From the NCBI GenBank assembly GCA_023229645.1, contig JALNYU010000002.1, positions 1 to 64,000 of the forward strand: a stretch of 64,000 nucleotides of DNA, in the 5' to 3' direction. The stretch is from Nevskia sp. (GTDB lineage Bacteria; Pseudomonadota; Gammaproteobacteria; Nevskiales; Nevskiaceae). Below the pieces are notes generated by a model. It had not been told where the DNA came from. It worked only from the letters and a program-made list of their open reading frames with translations, and did no database searches. The position numbers and the translations under genes are program-made. Below are positions 51,413 to 60,613 of the stretch, in pieces (positions within the stretch are counted from its first letter, which is position 1; each line of letters opens with the position of its first letter).

Positions 51413-51802
51413 ATGAAACTTGCACATGCGCAGCGCGGCCTCAGCCTTTGGAGCGGATTGTTCGTATTCGGCACGATTGGCTTCATTGCCTTGTGTGTCA
51501 TTAAAGTCGGGCCGCTGTTCTTAAACGAATTTTCAGTCAAGCGCGCGGTGCACGATATCGCCTCGAAAGAGGGCTCGGTTGGCGGTCAGGTTGACGTCGC
51601 AGCCATCCGCTCAGCGCTGCAACGGCGCTGGGATATCGACTACATCAGCCAGATCGAGCCGAAAGACATCAAAGTGATTCGAAATGGCTCCGGCTTGTTT
51701 TTGAGCTATGACTACGAAGCGGAAGTCAGCTTATTTGGCAATATCTCAGTCGTCGCGCATTTTAAAGACGATGTGCCCCTGCGGGCCGCAGTCGGCGGTT
51801 GA
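51413..51802 (+). CDS. DUF4845 membrane protein
   Basis: The 129-residue product has an N-terminal pilin-like hydrophobic segment (RGLSLWSGLFVFGTIGFIALCVIKVGP) and a soluble C-terminal domain (RRWDIDYISQIEPKDIKV). The family is regularly found between lepB and rnc in Gammaproteobacteria; its function is unknown. Its TGA overlaps the TTG start of rnc. Confidence 0.88.
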   Translation: MKLAHAQRGLSLWSGLFVFGTIGFIALCVIKVGPLFLNEFSVKRAVHDIASKEGSVGGQVDVAAIRSALQRRWDIDYISQIEPKDIKVIRNGSGLFLSYDYEAEVSLFGNISVVAHFKDDVPLRAAVGG

Positions 51803-52521
51803 GTTTGCACGACGAAAATTCCGCTGACGCCGCGAGCCGCCGCGAGCGCCTAAGTCGTGCGCTCGGCTATCGTTTCACCAATGAATCGTTGTTGCTGAAG
51901 GCGCTGACCCACCGGAGCCACAGCGCCGATAACAACGAACGCCTGGAATTTCTGGGCGATGCGATGCTAAATCTGGCAATCGGCGCGGAAGTCTTTCATT
52001 TGCGCCCGAAAGCGTCTGAAGGCGATTTATCACGCTTGCGCGCAAGCCTTGTGCGCGAAGAAACTTTGGCTGCTGCCGCGCGCCGCTTACCGCTGTCCGA
52101 TGCCGTACGCCTCGGTTCCGGCGAGCTTAAAAGCGGTGGGTTTCGCCGTGACTCGATCCTTGCGGATGCGCTGGAAGCCTTGATCGGCGCCGTTTATCTC
52201 GACGGAGGTTTTGAACCCGCGGTGCAGCTGTGCCAGCGATTATTGGCGCCAGAGCTGGAAAAGCTGCCGTCGGTTGGATCGTTAAAAGACCCTAAAACTC
52301 GTTTGCAGGAAGCCTTGCAAGCGGAATCGCGGCCACTGCCGGAATATGCAGTGTTGCGTGAAGAAGGGCCGCCGCATCGGCGGCAATTCAGCGTGCAATG
52401 CCGGCTTCCGGATAGCGGCGACGATGTCGTCGCAGACGGCTTAAGCCGCCGCAACGCCGAGCAACAAGCGGCACAGCGTATGCTGGACCGCATTCAGCAA
52501 CAGGAAAACAAACATGCATAG
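51799..52521 (+). CDS. rnc: Ribonuclease III
   Basis: A 240-residue double-strand-specific RNase that processes rRNA precursors. RNase III signature NERLEFLGDAMLNLAI; second metal site DALEALIGAVYLDGG; C-terminal dsRNA-binding domain (DPKTRLQEALQAESRPLPEY, then RRNAEQQAAQRMLDRI). The start is TTG 51799 (or TTG 51805), overlapping the preceding stop, so coupling is likely. Confidence 0.95.
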   Translation: MSLHDENSADAASRRERLSRALGYRFTNESLLLKALTHRSHSADNNERLEFLGDAMLNLAIGAEVFHLRPKASEGDLSRLRASLVREETLAAAARRLPLSDAVRLGSGELKSGGFRRDSILADALEALIGAVYLDGGFEPAVQLCQRLLAPELEKLPSVGSLKDPKTRLQEALQAESRPLPEYAVLREEGPPHRRQFSVQCRLPDSGDDVVADGLSRRNAEQQAAQRMLDRIQQQENKHA

Positions 52522-53401
52522 TGGGATGGTCGCGATTGTAGGGCGACCGAATGTCGGTAAGTCGTCGTTATTAAACGCCTTGGTCGGACGCAAGGTCAGC
52601 ATCGTCGCGCCGAAGCCGCAGACGACCCGGCATCGTATCCAGGGGGTGCTGCATCGTGCTGAAGGGCAAATCGTGTTCATCGATACGCCCGGCCTGCATC
52701 GCGCCGCGCCGCGCGCCTTGAATAAATACATGAACGATGCCGCGAGCAGCAGCCTGTACGACGTCGATGTCGCGCTGTTCGTGGTTGAAGCCGGACGCTG
52801 GACCGATGAAGACCAAGCCGTGCTAGAGCGGCTGAAATCGGTGACAGCACCGGTAGGCTTGGTCGTCAATAAAGTCGATAAATTTTCCGATAAAGCCAAG
52901 CTGCTGCCGGTGCTTGAAAAGCTTTCGGCGTTGCGCGAGTGGGCGTTCATCATGCCGTTGTCGGCGTTAAAGGGGGCGAACGTCAACCAGCTTGCTAATG
53001 AGCTAATGAGCCGCATGCCGGAAGGGCCGCCGCTGTATCCGGAAGATCAAGTGGTTGGCCACGACCTCAGGTTTACGATCGCCGAGCTGGTTCGTGAAAA
53101 GCTGATGCGGTCGTTGGCACAAGAGCTACCGTACGCGTTGACGGTTGAAACTGAAATGATGGAGCAGGAAGGCAATCTGCTGAAAGCCGCGACCGTGATT
53201 TGGGTTGAACGCGACGGCCAGAAAAAAATCGTGATCGGCGAAGACGGTTCGATGCTCAAGCGGATCGGCACAGCGGCTCGGCGCGAGCTTGAAGCGATGA
53301 CCGGCCATAAAGTCTTTTTGAAAATCTGGGTGCGCGTCAAAGAGGGCTGGACCGATGATCCCCGTGCGTTGAGCCGCTTCGGCTACGACAACAACGGTTA
53401 G
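52514..53401 (+). CDS. era: GTPase Era
   Basis: A 295-residue GTPase for 30S ribosome maturation. G1 GRPNVGKSS, G3 DTPGLH, G4 NKVDK, and a C-terminal KH domain (KIVIGEDGSMLKRIGTAARRE). Overlaps the end of rnc by 8 bases. Confidence 0.97.
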   Translation: MHSGMVAIVGRPNVGKSSLLNALVGRKVSIVAPKPQTTRHRIQGVLHRAEGQIVFIDTPGLHRAAPRALNKYMNDAASSSLYDVDVALFVVEAGRWTDEDQAVLERLKSVTAPVGLVVNKVDKFSDKAKLLPVLEKLSALREWAFIMPLSALKGANVNQLANELMSRMPEGPPLYPEDQVVGHDLRFTIAELVREKLMRSLAQELPYALTVETEMMEQEGNLLKAATVIWVERDGQKKIVIGEDGSMLKRIGTAARRELEAMTGHKVFLKIWVRVKEGWTDDPRALSRFGYDNNG

Positions 53402-53431
53402 GCCGATTAACGCTGTCGAATTCTGCCGCTA

Positions 53432-54139
53432 ATGTCCCGCGCCAGGGTCGAACTTGAGCCGGCGTATCTGTTATCGCAGCGGCCGTATCGTGAAACCAGC
53501 CAGCTGATTGAGGTTTTTAGTCCGAACTACGGCCGTGTTGGCTTGATTGCGCGCGGCATGCGCGGCGTAAAACCCCGCCAACGCGGCACGCTAGCCTTGT
53601 TCCAACCGCTGTTGTTATCGTGGCTGGAGCGGGGCGATCTCGGCACCGTAACCGCCGCCGAAGCGGCTGGCAACGGTGTTGTACTGCTCGGCGAGCGCGT
53701 TTTTCACGGCTGGTATTTGAACGAGCTGCTGTTGAAGCTCCTACAAAGACATGATCCCCATCCAGAACTCTACGCCGATTATGCGCAGGCTCTAGTCGGC
53801 CTCGCCGGCACCGCCGAAGCGGCAGAAGCAGCGCTGCGGATCTTCGAAAAGCGCTTGCTACATCAGCTGGGTTACGGTCTACCGTTGGCTGATGAATTTG
53901 ATCTGCAGCAAACGTATCGCTATTGGCCGGATCTCGGATTCGTGCCGGCGCAGGCGGGGACCCCGGGTACGGTTTCCGGCGCCAGCCTGCTGGCCTTGCA
54001 CAGCGAGCAGCTGCAGTGCCGCGCCGAGTTAGACGATGCCCGCCGCCTGCTTCGGCAAGCCTTGGAACCCCATGTGCCGCGCGCTGAGTTGCGTACGCCG
54101 CAGCTTCTGAAGCAAATGCGCAGCTGGCGCAAGGCTTAA
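53432..54139 (+). CDS. recO: DNA repair protein RecO
   Basis: A 235-residue RecO. N-terminal OB fold (AYLLSQRPYRETSQLIEVFSPNYGRVGLIARGMRG) and a helical C-domain (ELLLKLLQRHDPHPELY, then FEKRLLHQLGYGLPL). It loads RecA on SSB-coated DNA with RecR. The zinc cysteines of some RecO proteins are absent, as is common in this class. Confidence 0.95.
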   Translation: MSRARVELEPAYLLSQRPYRETSQLIEVFSPNYGRVGLIARGMRGVKPRQRGTLALFQPLLLSWLERGDLGTVTAAEAAGNGVVLLGERVFHGWYLNELLLKLLQRHDPHPELYADYAQALVGLAGTAEAAEAALRIFEKRLLHQLGYGLPLADEFDLQQTYRYWPDLGFVPAQAGTPGTVSGASLLALHSEQLQCRAELDDARRLLRQALEPHVPRAELRTPQLLKQMRSWRKA

Positions 54140-54202
54140 GCCGCCTACATTTATGCGCGGAGGCCCTACAATAGCGCCCCGTTTGCCGTCTTCCTCAGGC
54201 TC

Positions 54203-54940
54203 ATGACCCCTACGATTCGCCTCGGCGTTAATGTCGATCACGTTGCCACGGTGCGTCAGGCGCGTGGCACGCAGTATCCCGATCCGGTTGAAGCGGCGCT
54301 GCTTGCCGCCGCGGCAGGTGCCGATAGCATCACGATCCACCTGCGCGAAGACCGCCGCCACATTCAAGATCACGATCTGACGCGGTTGCTGCCAGTTTGC
54401 CCAGTACCGATCAATCTGGAAATGGCGGTAACGCCAGCGATGGTTGAAATCGCGGTTAAGGCCAAATCGCGCTATATCTGTTTGGTGCCCGAGCGGCGCG
54501 AAGAGCGGACCACTGAAGGCGGGCTCGATGTCGCTGGCAATCTGCCGGCCGTACGTGAGGCTTGCCTTCGTCTGGCGGCTGCGGGCTGCGAAGTCGCGCT
54601 ATTCATCGCGGCCGATCCGGCGCAATTGGCGGCGGCACAAGCCACCGGCGCGCCGCACCTGGAAATTCATACCGGCGGTTACGCTGACGCGGAGGGCGCG
54701 GCGCGCGATGCGGAACTGGCCCGCATCCTAGCGTTTGCGCGGGCGGCGCACGCGGCTGGCATTGAAGTGCATGCTGGTCATGGTTTGAATGTCGAAAATG
54801 TCGCGCCGATCGCACAGATTCCAGAAGTAGTCGAACTCAACATCGGCCACGCATTAATCGCCCGCGCGCTGTTTATCGGCTTGCCGGCCGCAATCGCGGA
54901 GATGCGCCAAGCGATGACTGCGGCGCGTCGCGGGCGGTAG
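54203..54940 (+). CDS. pdxJ: Pyridoxine 5'-phosphate synthase
   Basis: A 245-residue TIM-barrel enzyme that makes pyridoxine phosphate from deoxyxylulose phosphate and aminoacetone phosphate. Motifs: RLGVNVDHVATVRQARG, ITIHLREDRRHI, NLEMAVTPAM, GLDVAGN, EIHTGGYAD, HAGHGLNVENV and ELNIGHALIARAL. Standard place after recO. Confidence 0.97.
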   Translation: MTPTIRLGVNVDHVATVRQARGTQYPDPVEAALLAAAAGADSITIHLREDRRHIQDHDLTRLLPVCPVPINLEMAVTPAMVEIAVKAKSRYICLVPERREERTTEGGLDVAGNLPAVREACLRLAAAGCEVALFIAADPAQLAAAQATGAPHLEIHTGGYADAEGAARDAELARILAFARAAHAAGIEVHAGHGLNVENVAPIAQIPEVVELNIGHALIARALFIGLPAAIAEMRQAMTAARRGR

Positions 54941-54947
54941 GCTGCCG

Positions 54948-55346
54948 ATGATTTATGGCGTCGGCGCCGATTTACTGCGCATTGAGCGCGGCGAGCAGCT
55001 TTGGCAGCGCCATGGCGAGCGCGCTGCGGCGAAACTGCTGCACCTAGCGGAGCGGCCCGGCTTAGCTGCTTCACGCAATCCCGGCCACTACTTGGCGCGC
55101 GCATTTTCGGCGAAAGAAGCGTTTGTGAAGGCGCTCGGTACCGGGTTTCGCGGTGTTTCGTACCACGATGTCGGCGCTGTGCGTGCGCCGGAACAGCGGC
55201 CGCAGCTGGTCTTTAGCGAAGCGATGCAAGCCCGGTTGCAGCAACTCGGCATTACCGGTGCGCATCTTTCATTTAGCGACGAAGGCGGGATGATTCTGGC
55301 GTTCGTCGTGCTCGAAACCAGCGGTGAACCCGCTGTCATCCGATAA
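54948..55346 (+). CDS. acpS: Holo-[acyl-carrier-protein] synthase
   Basis: A 132-residue phosphopantetheinyl transferase that activates ACP. N-terminal GVGADLLRIERGEQL (metal Asp) and ARAFSAKEAFVKALGTGF (metal Glu). It starts 8 bases after pdxJ. Confidence 0.95.
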   Translation: MIYGVGADLLRIERGEQLWQRHGERAAAKLLHLAERPGLAASRNPGHYLARAFSAKEAFVKALGTGFRGVSYHDVGAVRAPEQRPQLVFSEAMQARLQQLGITGAHLSFSDEGGMILAFVVLETSGEPAVIR

Positions 55347-55355
55347 ACTAACGCC

Positions 55356-56246
55356 ATGGCAACTACGACGCTCGCCGGTACGATCGGCAATACTCCGTTG
55401 GTGCAGGTCACCCGCCTGCCCGGAATCGGTAATAACCGCTTATTTCTAAAGCTGGAAGGCAATAATCCGGCGGGCTCGGTGAAAGACCGCCCGGCGTATT
55501 CGATGATCAATCGCGCCGAGGAGCGCGGCGAGATCAAACCGGGCGACACCTTGATCGAGGCGACGTCCGGCAATACCGGCATCGCGCTGGCGATGGCGGC
55601 GGCGGTGAAGGGCTATCGCATGGTGTTGATCATGCCGGAGCATTTGTCCGTCGAGCGTCGCTCGGTGATGAAAGCCTTCGGCGCCGAACTCATTCTGGTG
55701 ACACAGGCGCAAGGCATGGAATACGCCCGTGATCTCGCCGATGAAATGCAGCGCGAAGGAAAAGGCCGAGTTCTGAACCAATTTGCGAACCCTGACAACC
55801 CGCGCGCGCATTACGAAGGGACGGCGCCGGAAATCTGGCGTGATTTAAATGGCGAGCTCACGCATTTCGTCGCGACCATGGGCACGACAGGAACGATCAT
55901 GGGCTGCTCCCGATATTTCAAAGAGCAAACCCCGGCGCCACAGATTATTGGCGTGCAGCCGGACGGCGAATCCTCGATCCCCGGCATTCGCAAATGGCCG
56001 GAAGCTTATCTTCCGAAGATTTTTGACCGGAGCCGGATCGACCGCGTCGTTGAAGTTAGCACCCGCAACGCCGAAGATATGATGCGCCTGCTGGCGAAAG
56101 TTGAAGGCGTATTCGCCGGACCGTCCAGCGGTGGATCGGTGTGGACCGCGCTGCAACTGTGTAAGGAACTGAGCGGCGCGACGATCGTCTCGATCATCTG
56201 CGATCGCGGCGACCGTTACATTTCCACCGGCGTCTTCCCCAGTTGA
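55356..56246 (+). CDS. cysM: Cysteine synthase B
   Basis: A 296-residue PLP enzyme using O-acetylserine with sulfide or thiosulfate. The PLP Lys lies in NPAGSVKDRPAYSM; other motifs are EATSGNTGIALAMAA, MGTTGTIMGCSRYFKE and GPSSGGS-type region (AGPSSGGSVWTAL). Length and motifs match CysM rather than CysK. Confidence 0.95.
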   Translation: MATTTLAGTIGNTPLVQVTRLPGIGNNRLFLKLEGNNPAGSVKDRPAYSMINRAEERGEIKPGDTLIEATSGNTGIALAMAAAVKGYRMVLIMPEHLSVERRSVMKAFGAELILVTQAQGMEYARDLADEMQREGKGRVLNQFANPDNPRAHYEGTAPEIWRDLNGELTHFVATMGTTGTIMGCSRYFKEQTPAPQIIGVQPDGESSIPGIRKWPEAYLPKIFDRSRIDRVVEVSTRNAEDMMRLLAKVEGVFAGPSSGGSVWTALQLCKELSGATIVSIICDRGDRYISTGVFPS

Positions 56247-57094
56247 GAATCGAGCCGAAGGCGCTAACGGTTGATCGCCTAGCGCCGCAGACCAATCGGC
56301 ATTGGCGGCCGTCTTGGGCGTTGCAATTGGCGTTAGGGGTACATGCTGTTGTGCTCGTGTTGGTCATCGTCTGGCCGCGCGCTTGGCCAGCGGGGTTGGC
56401 TGCGCTCGGCGTCACCCATGTGTTGCTGGCTGCTGCCGGCTTATGGCCGCGTAGCCGTGTATTGGGGCCGAATCTCACCCGTGTCCCGCAGTCGGCGACA
56501 GCACGCCAGGAAGTGGTGCTGAGTTTTGACGACGGCCCTGATCCCGAAGTAACCCCGCAAGTGCTCGATCTGCTTGATCGCTACGGCGCCAAAGCCAGTT
56601 TCTTCTGTGTCGCGACCCGTGCGGCGCAGGCGCCGCGCTGCGTGGCTGAAATCGTTCGTCGCGGGCATAGTGTCGAAAATCATAGCGATCGCCACTCTAA
56701 TTTCTTCGCGTTTAACGGCTACTACGGCTTCCGGCGCGAATTGGCGCGGGCGCAGGCCACCTTGCAGGCCTTGACCGGCCGTGCACCGATGTATTTCCGG
56801 GCGCCGATGGGTATACGCAATCCGCTGCTCGATCCGGCCGTTGTGCATAGCGGCCTGCAATACGTGTCGTGGACACGCCGCGGCTACGATGCGGTTGAGC
56901 GCAATCCCGATGCGGTGCTCGCGCGTTTGCAGCGCAACCTCGCTGCCGGTGACATTCTGCTGTTGCACGATGGCCACGCAGCGCGCACGCGCAGCGGCGA
57001 GCCGGTGGTGCTCGCAGTGCTGCCGCGGTTACTGGAGAATCTCGCGATGCGGGGCTTAAAAGCGGTTTCCCTGCCGATGGCACTCGCGTCCTAA
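56243..57094 (+). CDS. Polysaccharide deacetylase family protein
   Basis: The 283-residue product has a membrane-associated N-terminus (two hydrophobic segments at about 28-70) and a NodB-type domain: VVLSFDDGPDPEVTPQVLDLL (catalytic Asp), HSVENHSDRH (metal His pair), YFRAPMGIRNPLLDP and ILLLHDGH. It removes acetyl groups from an N-acetylated sugar; the substrate is unknown. The start is TTG overlapping the cysM stop. Confidence 0.88.
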   Translation: MRIEPKALTVDRLAPQTNRHWRPSWALQLALGVHAVVLVLVIVWPRAWPAGLAALGVTHVLLAAAGLWPRSRVLGPNLTRVPQSATARQEVVLSFDDGPDPEVTPQVLDLLDRYGAKASFFCVATRAAQAPRCVAEIVRRGHSVENHSDRHSNFFAFNGYYGFRRELARAQATLQALTGRAPMYFRAPMGIRNPLLDPAVVHSGLQYVSWTRRGYDAVERNPDAVLARLQRNLAAGDILLLHDGHAARTRSGEPVVLAVLPRLLENLAMRGLKAVSLPMALAS

Positions 57095-57112
57095 AATCAA
57101 GCGTAATTCCTG

Positions 57113-58435
57113 ATGGCTAGAAGAAAAAAGAAGCCGCTGCCGCTGGCAGAATTTGGCGCCGAAATTGTCGACCTTGCCCATGACGGCCGCGGCGTTGCCC
57201 GCGTTGACGGCAAGGTCACGTTCATTCATGGCGGGTTGCCGGGCGAGCGTGTGCGCTATCGGCTGACGCGAGTCACGCGCGATGTTGATGAAGGCACGGT
57301 TGTCGCGGTCGAGCAGGCATCGCCGCAACGCGTAGCGCCCAAATGTCCGCATTTTGATATTTGCGGCGGTTGCGCCTTGCAGCATCTGGCACCGGACGCG
57401 CAGATCGCGTTCAAGCAAAAACAGTTGCTCGACGCGTTAGCCCGCATCGGCGGTGTAACGCCGGAAACGCTGGCGCCACCGGTCACTGGGCCGGTCTGGG
57501 CGTATCGGCGCCGGGCGCGGCTGGGCGTCAAGCACGTTACCAAGAAGGGTGGGGTGCTGGTCGGGTTCCGGGAGCGGGACTCAGCGTTGCTGGCGCCGCT
57601 AACGCGTTGCGACGTGCTCGACGCCCGTGTTGGTGACCAACTGCAGGCGATCGCGGCGTTGCTCGATACTTTATCGATCCCGGCGCAGCTGCCGCAGTTG
57701 GAAATTGCCGCGGCCGATCACGTCACGCTGGTGCTGCGCGTGCTGGCGCCGCCCAGTGCTGAGGATCTCGTCGCGCTGCGGACGTTTGCCGAGGCGCATG
57801 ATTTTGATCTTTATCTGCAGCCAGGGAATCCGCAAGATTTACAAGCGCTAACGCCGATACGGCCGCTACATTACTCGCCGGACGGTAGCGCGCTGCGGCT
57901 CGACTTTGGTCCGTCCGACTTCGTCCAAATCAACGGCGCGCTCAGCCAGAAGATGGTGCGCCAAGCCGTCGATTGGCTGGCGCCAACGCCGGGCGGCACC
58001 GTGCTTGAGCTGTTCGCGGGGCTCGGCAATTTCACCGCGCCGCTGGCGGCCGCTGGCGCCCAAGTCACCGCAGTAGAGGGCGAGGCGGGGCTGGTGGCGC
58101 GCGGCGCTGCAAATTTGGCGCGCAACGGCCTCAGTGCCCGCTTCCTACGCGCAGACCTGTTTCAGCCCGATCCGCGCGCAGATTGGCTTAAACCCCGTTA
58201 CGATGCTGCACTGCTCGACCCGCCGCGCTCGGGTGCGATCGAAATACTGCCGCAGGTTGCCGCGTGCCGTCCGCAGCGCATCGTGTATGTGTCATGCCAT
58301 CCGGGCACGCTGGCGCGGGACGCTGGCGAGCTGGTGAGAAAGTATGGTTATCGGCTGACGCGCGTCGGCGTGCTCGATATGTTTCCGCATACTGCACATG
58401 TCGAGTCGATGGCGCTGTTCGAACGCAATGATTGA
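57113..58435 (+). CDS. rlmD: 23S rRNA (uracil-1939-C5)-methyltransferase RlmD
   Basis: A 440-residue SAM enzyme. N-terminal TRAM domain (IVDLAHDGRGVARVDGKVTFIHGGLPGERVR in part), four-Cys iron-sulfur site (CPHFDICGGCALQHL, plus the later RCDVLD Cys), then the methyltransferase core FVQINGALSQKMV, LELFAGLGNFTAPLA, LLDPPRSG and the catalytic VYVSCHPGTLARD. Confidence 0.95.
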   Translation: MARRKKKPLPLAEFGAEIVDLAHDGRGVARVDGKVTFIHGGLPGERVRYRLTRVTRDVDEGTVVAVEQASPQRVAPKCPHFDICGGCALQHLAPDAQIAFKQKQLLDALARIGGVTPETLAPPVTGPVWAYRRRARLGVKHVTKKGGVLVGFRERDSALLAPLTRCDVLDARVGDQLQAIAALLDTLSIPAQLPQLEIAAADHVTLVLRVLAPPSAEDLVALRTFAEAHDFDLYLQPGNPQDLQALTPIRPLHYSPDGSALRLDFGPSDFVQINGALSQKMVRQAVDWLAPTPGGTVLELFAGLGNFTAPLAAAGAQVTAVEGEAGLVARGAANLARNGLSARFLRADLFQPDPRADWLKPRYDAALLDPPRSGAIEILPQVAACRPQRIVYVSCHPGTLARDAGELVRKYGYRLTRVGVLDMFPHTAHVESMALFERND

Positions 58436-58539
58436 GCTGGCATGAATGCATCGAACGACATAGCAAAATTCAGCGCGCATCTGGCGGCACAACGAAGCGC
58501 CCCGCGGCATCAATCACATCAAGTAAGCACGAAGTAGGC

Positions 58540-59049
58540 ATGGGCATAGAAATCGAGCGCAAGTTCCTCGTCATCGGCGATAGTTGGCGCACGCTGGTGA
58601 CGCGGCAGGTCCCGATGCGCCAGGGTTATATGACGGACACCGCGAGCCGCAGCTCGATTCGCGTCCGTTTACAAGGCGCGGAAGCACGTTTGAACATCAA
58701 GGCCGCTGTCGTTGGTCGGGCGCGCGCCGAGTACGACTACCCGGTGCCGGTGCCAGACGCCCACGAAATACTCGATACGTTGTGCGTCGGCTTGGTCGAC
58801 AAAATCCGTTACTACATTGAGCCGAATGGGCCAGATACCGCACACGGCGCTGGTCTGATTTGGGAGATCGACGAATTCGCTGGCGCGAACGCCGGTTTGG
58901 TCGTTGCCGAAATCGAGTTGAGCGATGTCGACCAAAATTTCGAGCGGCCGAGCTGGCTCGGCGCCGAAGTAACCGACGATCAGCGCTATTACAATCACGC
59001 GCTGGCGTTAAATCCTTATCAAAATTGGCCCGAGCGGAGCGCGACTTGA
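58540..59049 (+). CDS. CYTH-domain protein (inorganic triphosphatase-like)
   Basis: The 169-residue product begins with the ExExK signature GIEIERKFLV at ATG 58540. Basic and acidic residues of the tunnel fold follow (RQGYMTDTASRSSIRVRLQG, LNIKAAV, WEIDEFAG, VVAEIELSD). Stand-alone CYTH proteins of this size are often tripolyphosphatases. The longer frame from 58432 adds a stretch without homology. It sits between rlmD and nagZ; no clear functional link. Confidence 0.9.
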   Translation: MGIEIERKFLVIGDSWRTLVTRQVPMRQGYMTDTASRSSIRVRLQGAEARLNIKAAVVGRARAEYDYPVPVPDAHEILDTLCVGLVDKIRYYIEPNGPDTAHGAGLIWEIDEFAGANAGLVVAEIELSDVDQNFERPSWLGAEVTDDQRYYNHALALNPYQNWPERSAT

Positions 59050-59092
59050 ACCGACCAACGATGCAAGCGCTGCGCAGCGTGGGACGCTAACG

Positions 59093-60040
59093 ATGGGCCC
59101 CTTAATGGCCGATGTCGGCGGCTTGAGCTTGAGCGCCGAAGACCGCGAGGTGCTCGCGCATCCGTTGGTGGGCGGCGTAATTTTATTCGCCCGCAACTAC
59201 AGCGATCCTGAGCAGCTGCGCGCACTTTGCCATGAACTGCTGACATTAAAGCGGCCGCGCTTGCTGCTGGCCGTTGATCACGAAGGCGGCCGCGTTCAGC
59301 GCTTCCGTGTCGGCTTTACCCGTATTCCAGCGATGGGCACGTTGACACGGGTGTTTGAGGAGTCGCCGCTGCGGGCACACGATGAAGCGCGCCAGCACGG
59401 CGAGACGATTGGCCGTGAGCTCGGCGCATACGGTATTGATCTCTGTTTTGCGCCAGTGCTGGATGTCGATACCGGCGTCAGCACGGTCATTGGCGACCGC
59501 GCGTTCGGCACCGATCCAGAAATCATTAGCAAGCTCGCGCGGGCTTTCCGTAACGGCCTTGCGGCCGTGGGCATGAAGGCGACCGGCAAGCATTTCCCAG
59601 GTCACGGCGCGGTTGCAGCTGACTCGCACTTGGAACTACCGGTGGATCGTCGGGCGCAGTCTGAGATTGAGCTAAAAGATCTCGCACCGTTCAAAGCGCT
59701 GATCGCCGACGGCTTGGAATCGGTGATGATGGCGCATGTGCGTTACACCGCAGTTGATGACCTGCCCGCATCGCTGTCGCGGCGTTGGATCCGAGACATC
59801 CTGCGCCATCAGCTGAAATTTAATGGCGCCGTGTTCTGTGATGACCTCAGCATGGCCGGCGCGAAAGTCGGCGGTGAGATCGACGAACGCGCGCAGCTTG
59901 CGCTCGCCGCCGGTTGCGACATGCTGCCGGTCTGCAACGACCGCGAAGCCTTGACCCTTTTGCTCGACAAACTGCCGGTCAAGGAACGGCGTTTGTCCAG
60001 CGCCCGCTTGAAAGCCCTGTATCGGAGCGAGATCCCCTGA
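59093..60040 (+). CDS. nagZ: Beta-N-acetylglucosaminidase NagZ
   Basis: A 315-residue glycoside hydrolase family 3 enzyme for cytoplasmic peptidoglycan recycling. Motifs: LLAVDHEGGRVQRFR, FAPVLDVD, KHFPGHGAVAADSHLELP (catalytic His) and VFCDDLSMAGA (nucleophile Asp). Full length. Its TGA overlaps the hpt ATG. Confidence 0.96.
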   Translation: MGPLMADVGGLSLSAEDREVLAHPLVGGVILFARNYSDPEQLRALCHELLTLKRPRLLLAVDHEGGRVQRFRVGFTRIPAMGTLTRVFEESPLRAHDEARQHGETIGRELGAYGIDLCFAPVLDVDTGVSTVIGDRAFGTDPEIISKLARAFRNGLAAVGMKATGKHFPGHGAVAADSHLELPVDRRAQSEIELKDLAPFKALIADGLESVMMAHVRYTAVDDLPASLSRRWIRDILRHQLKFNGAVFCDDLSMAGAKVGGEIDERAQLALAAGCDMLPVCNDREALTLLLDKLPVKERRLSSARLKALYRSEIP

Positions 60041-60591
60041 TGAGCCTCATTGAAGAAGCCAAGCGCGTGCTGGATGAAGCCGATTGCCTGTACACCGTTG
60101 ATGACGTTGCCGCCGCCTACGATCGCCTCGCGGCTGCGATCACAGCCGAGTACGCCGAACTCAACCCGCTGCTGCTGTGCGTGATGAATGGTGGACTTGT
60201 GCCGACGGCCGAACTGATGAAACGCCTCACGTTTCCGTTCCAGCTCGACTACCTACACGCAACCCGCTACCGCGGCGCGACCACCGGCGGTGGCTTGATC
60301 TGGAAGCGGCAGCCACCGGCCGTGCTAGAAGGTCGCCACGTGCTGGTGATCGACGATATTCTCGACGAAGGCTATACCTTGGTTGCGGTTCGCAAAGCCT
60401 TGCAGGAATTTGTGCCGGCGAGCTTAAAAGTTGCGGTGCTCGCGGAAAAACTGCATGACCGCCGCGCGCCCGGTGCGTTGGCCGAATTTATCGGTTTGAA
60501 AGTCGTCGACCGCTATGTCTTCGGTTGCGGTATGGATTACAAAGAATACTGGCGCCAGCTGCCGGCGATTTACGCGCTGAAAGATCAATAA
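60040..60591 (+). CDS. hpt: Hypoxanthine-guanine phosphoribosyltransferase
   Basis: A 183-residue purine-salvage enzyme read from ATG 60040 (MSLIEEAKRVLDEADCLY). PRPP-binding motif VLVIDDILDEGYTL and VMNGGLVPTAELMKRL. Next to the nucleoside phosphorylase that releases hypoxanthine, so the two probably act in sequence. Confidence 0.92.
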   Translation: MSLIEEAKRVLDEADCLYTVDDVAAAYDRLAAAITAEYAELNPLLLCVMNGGLVPTAELMKRLTFPFQLDYLHATRYRGATTGGGLIWKRQPPAVLEGRHVLVIDDILDEGYTLVAVRKALQEFVPASLKVAVLAEKLHDRRAPGALAEFIGLKVVDRYVFGCGMDYKEYWRQLPAIYALKDQ

Positions 60592-60613
60592 CCGCGCACT
60601 ATCACGGATCATC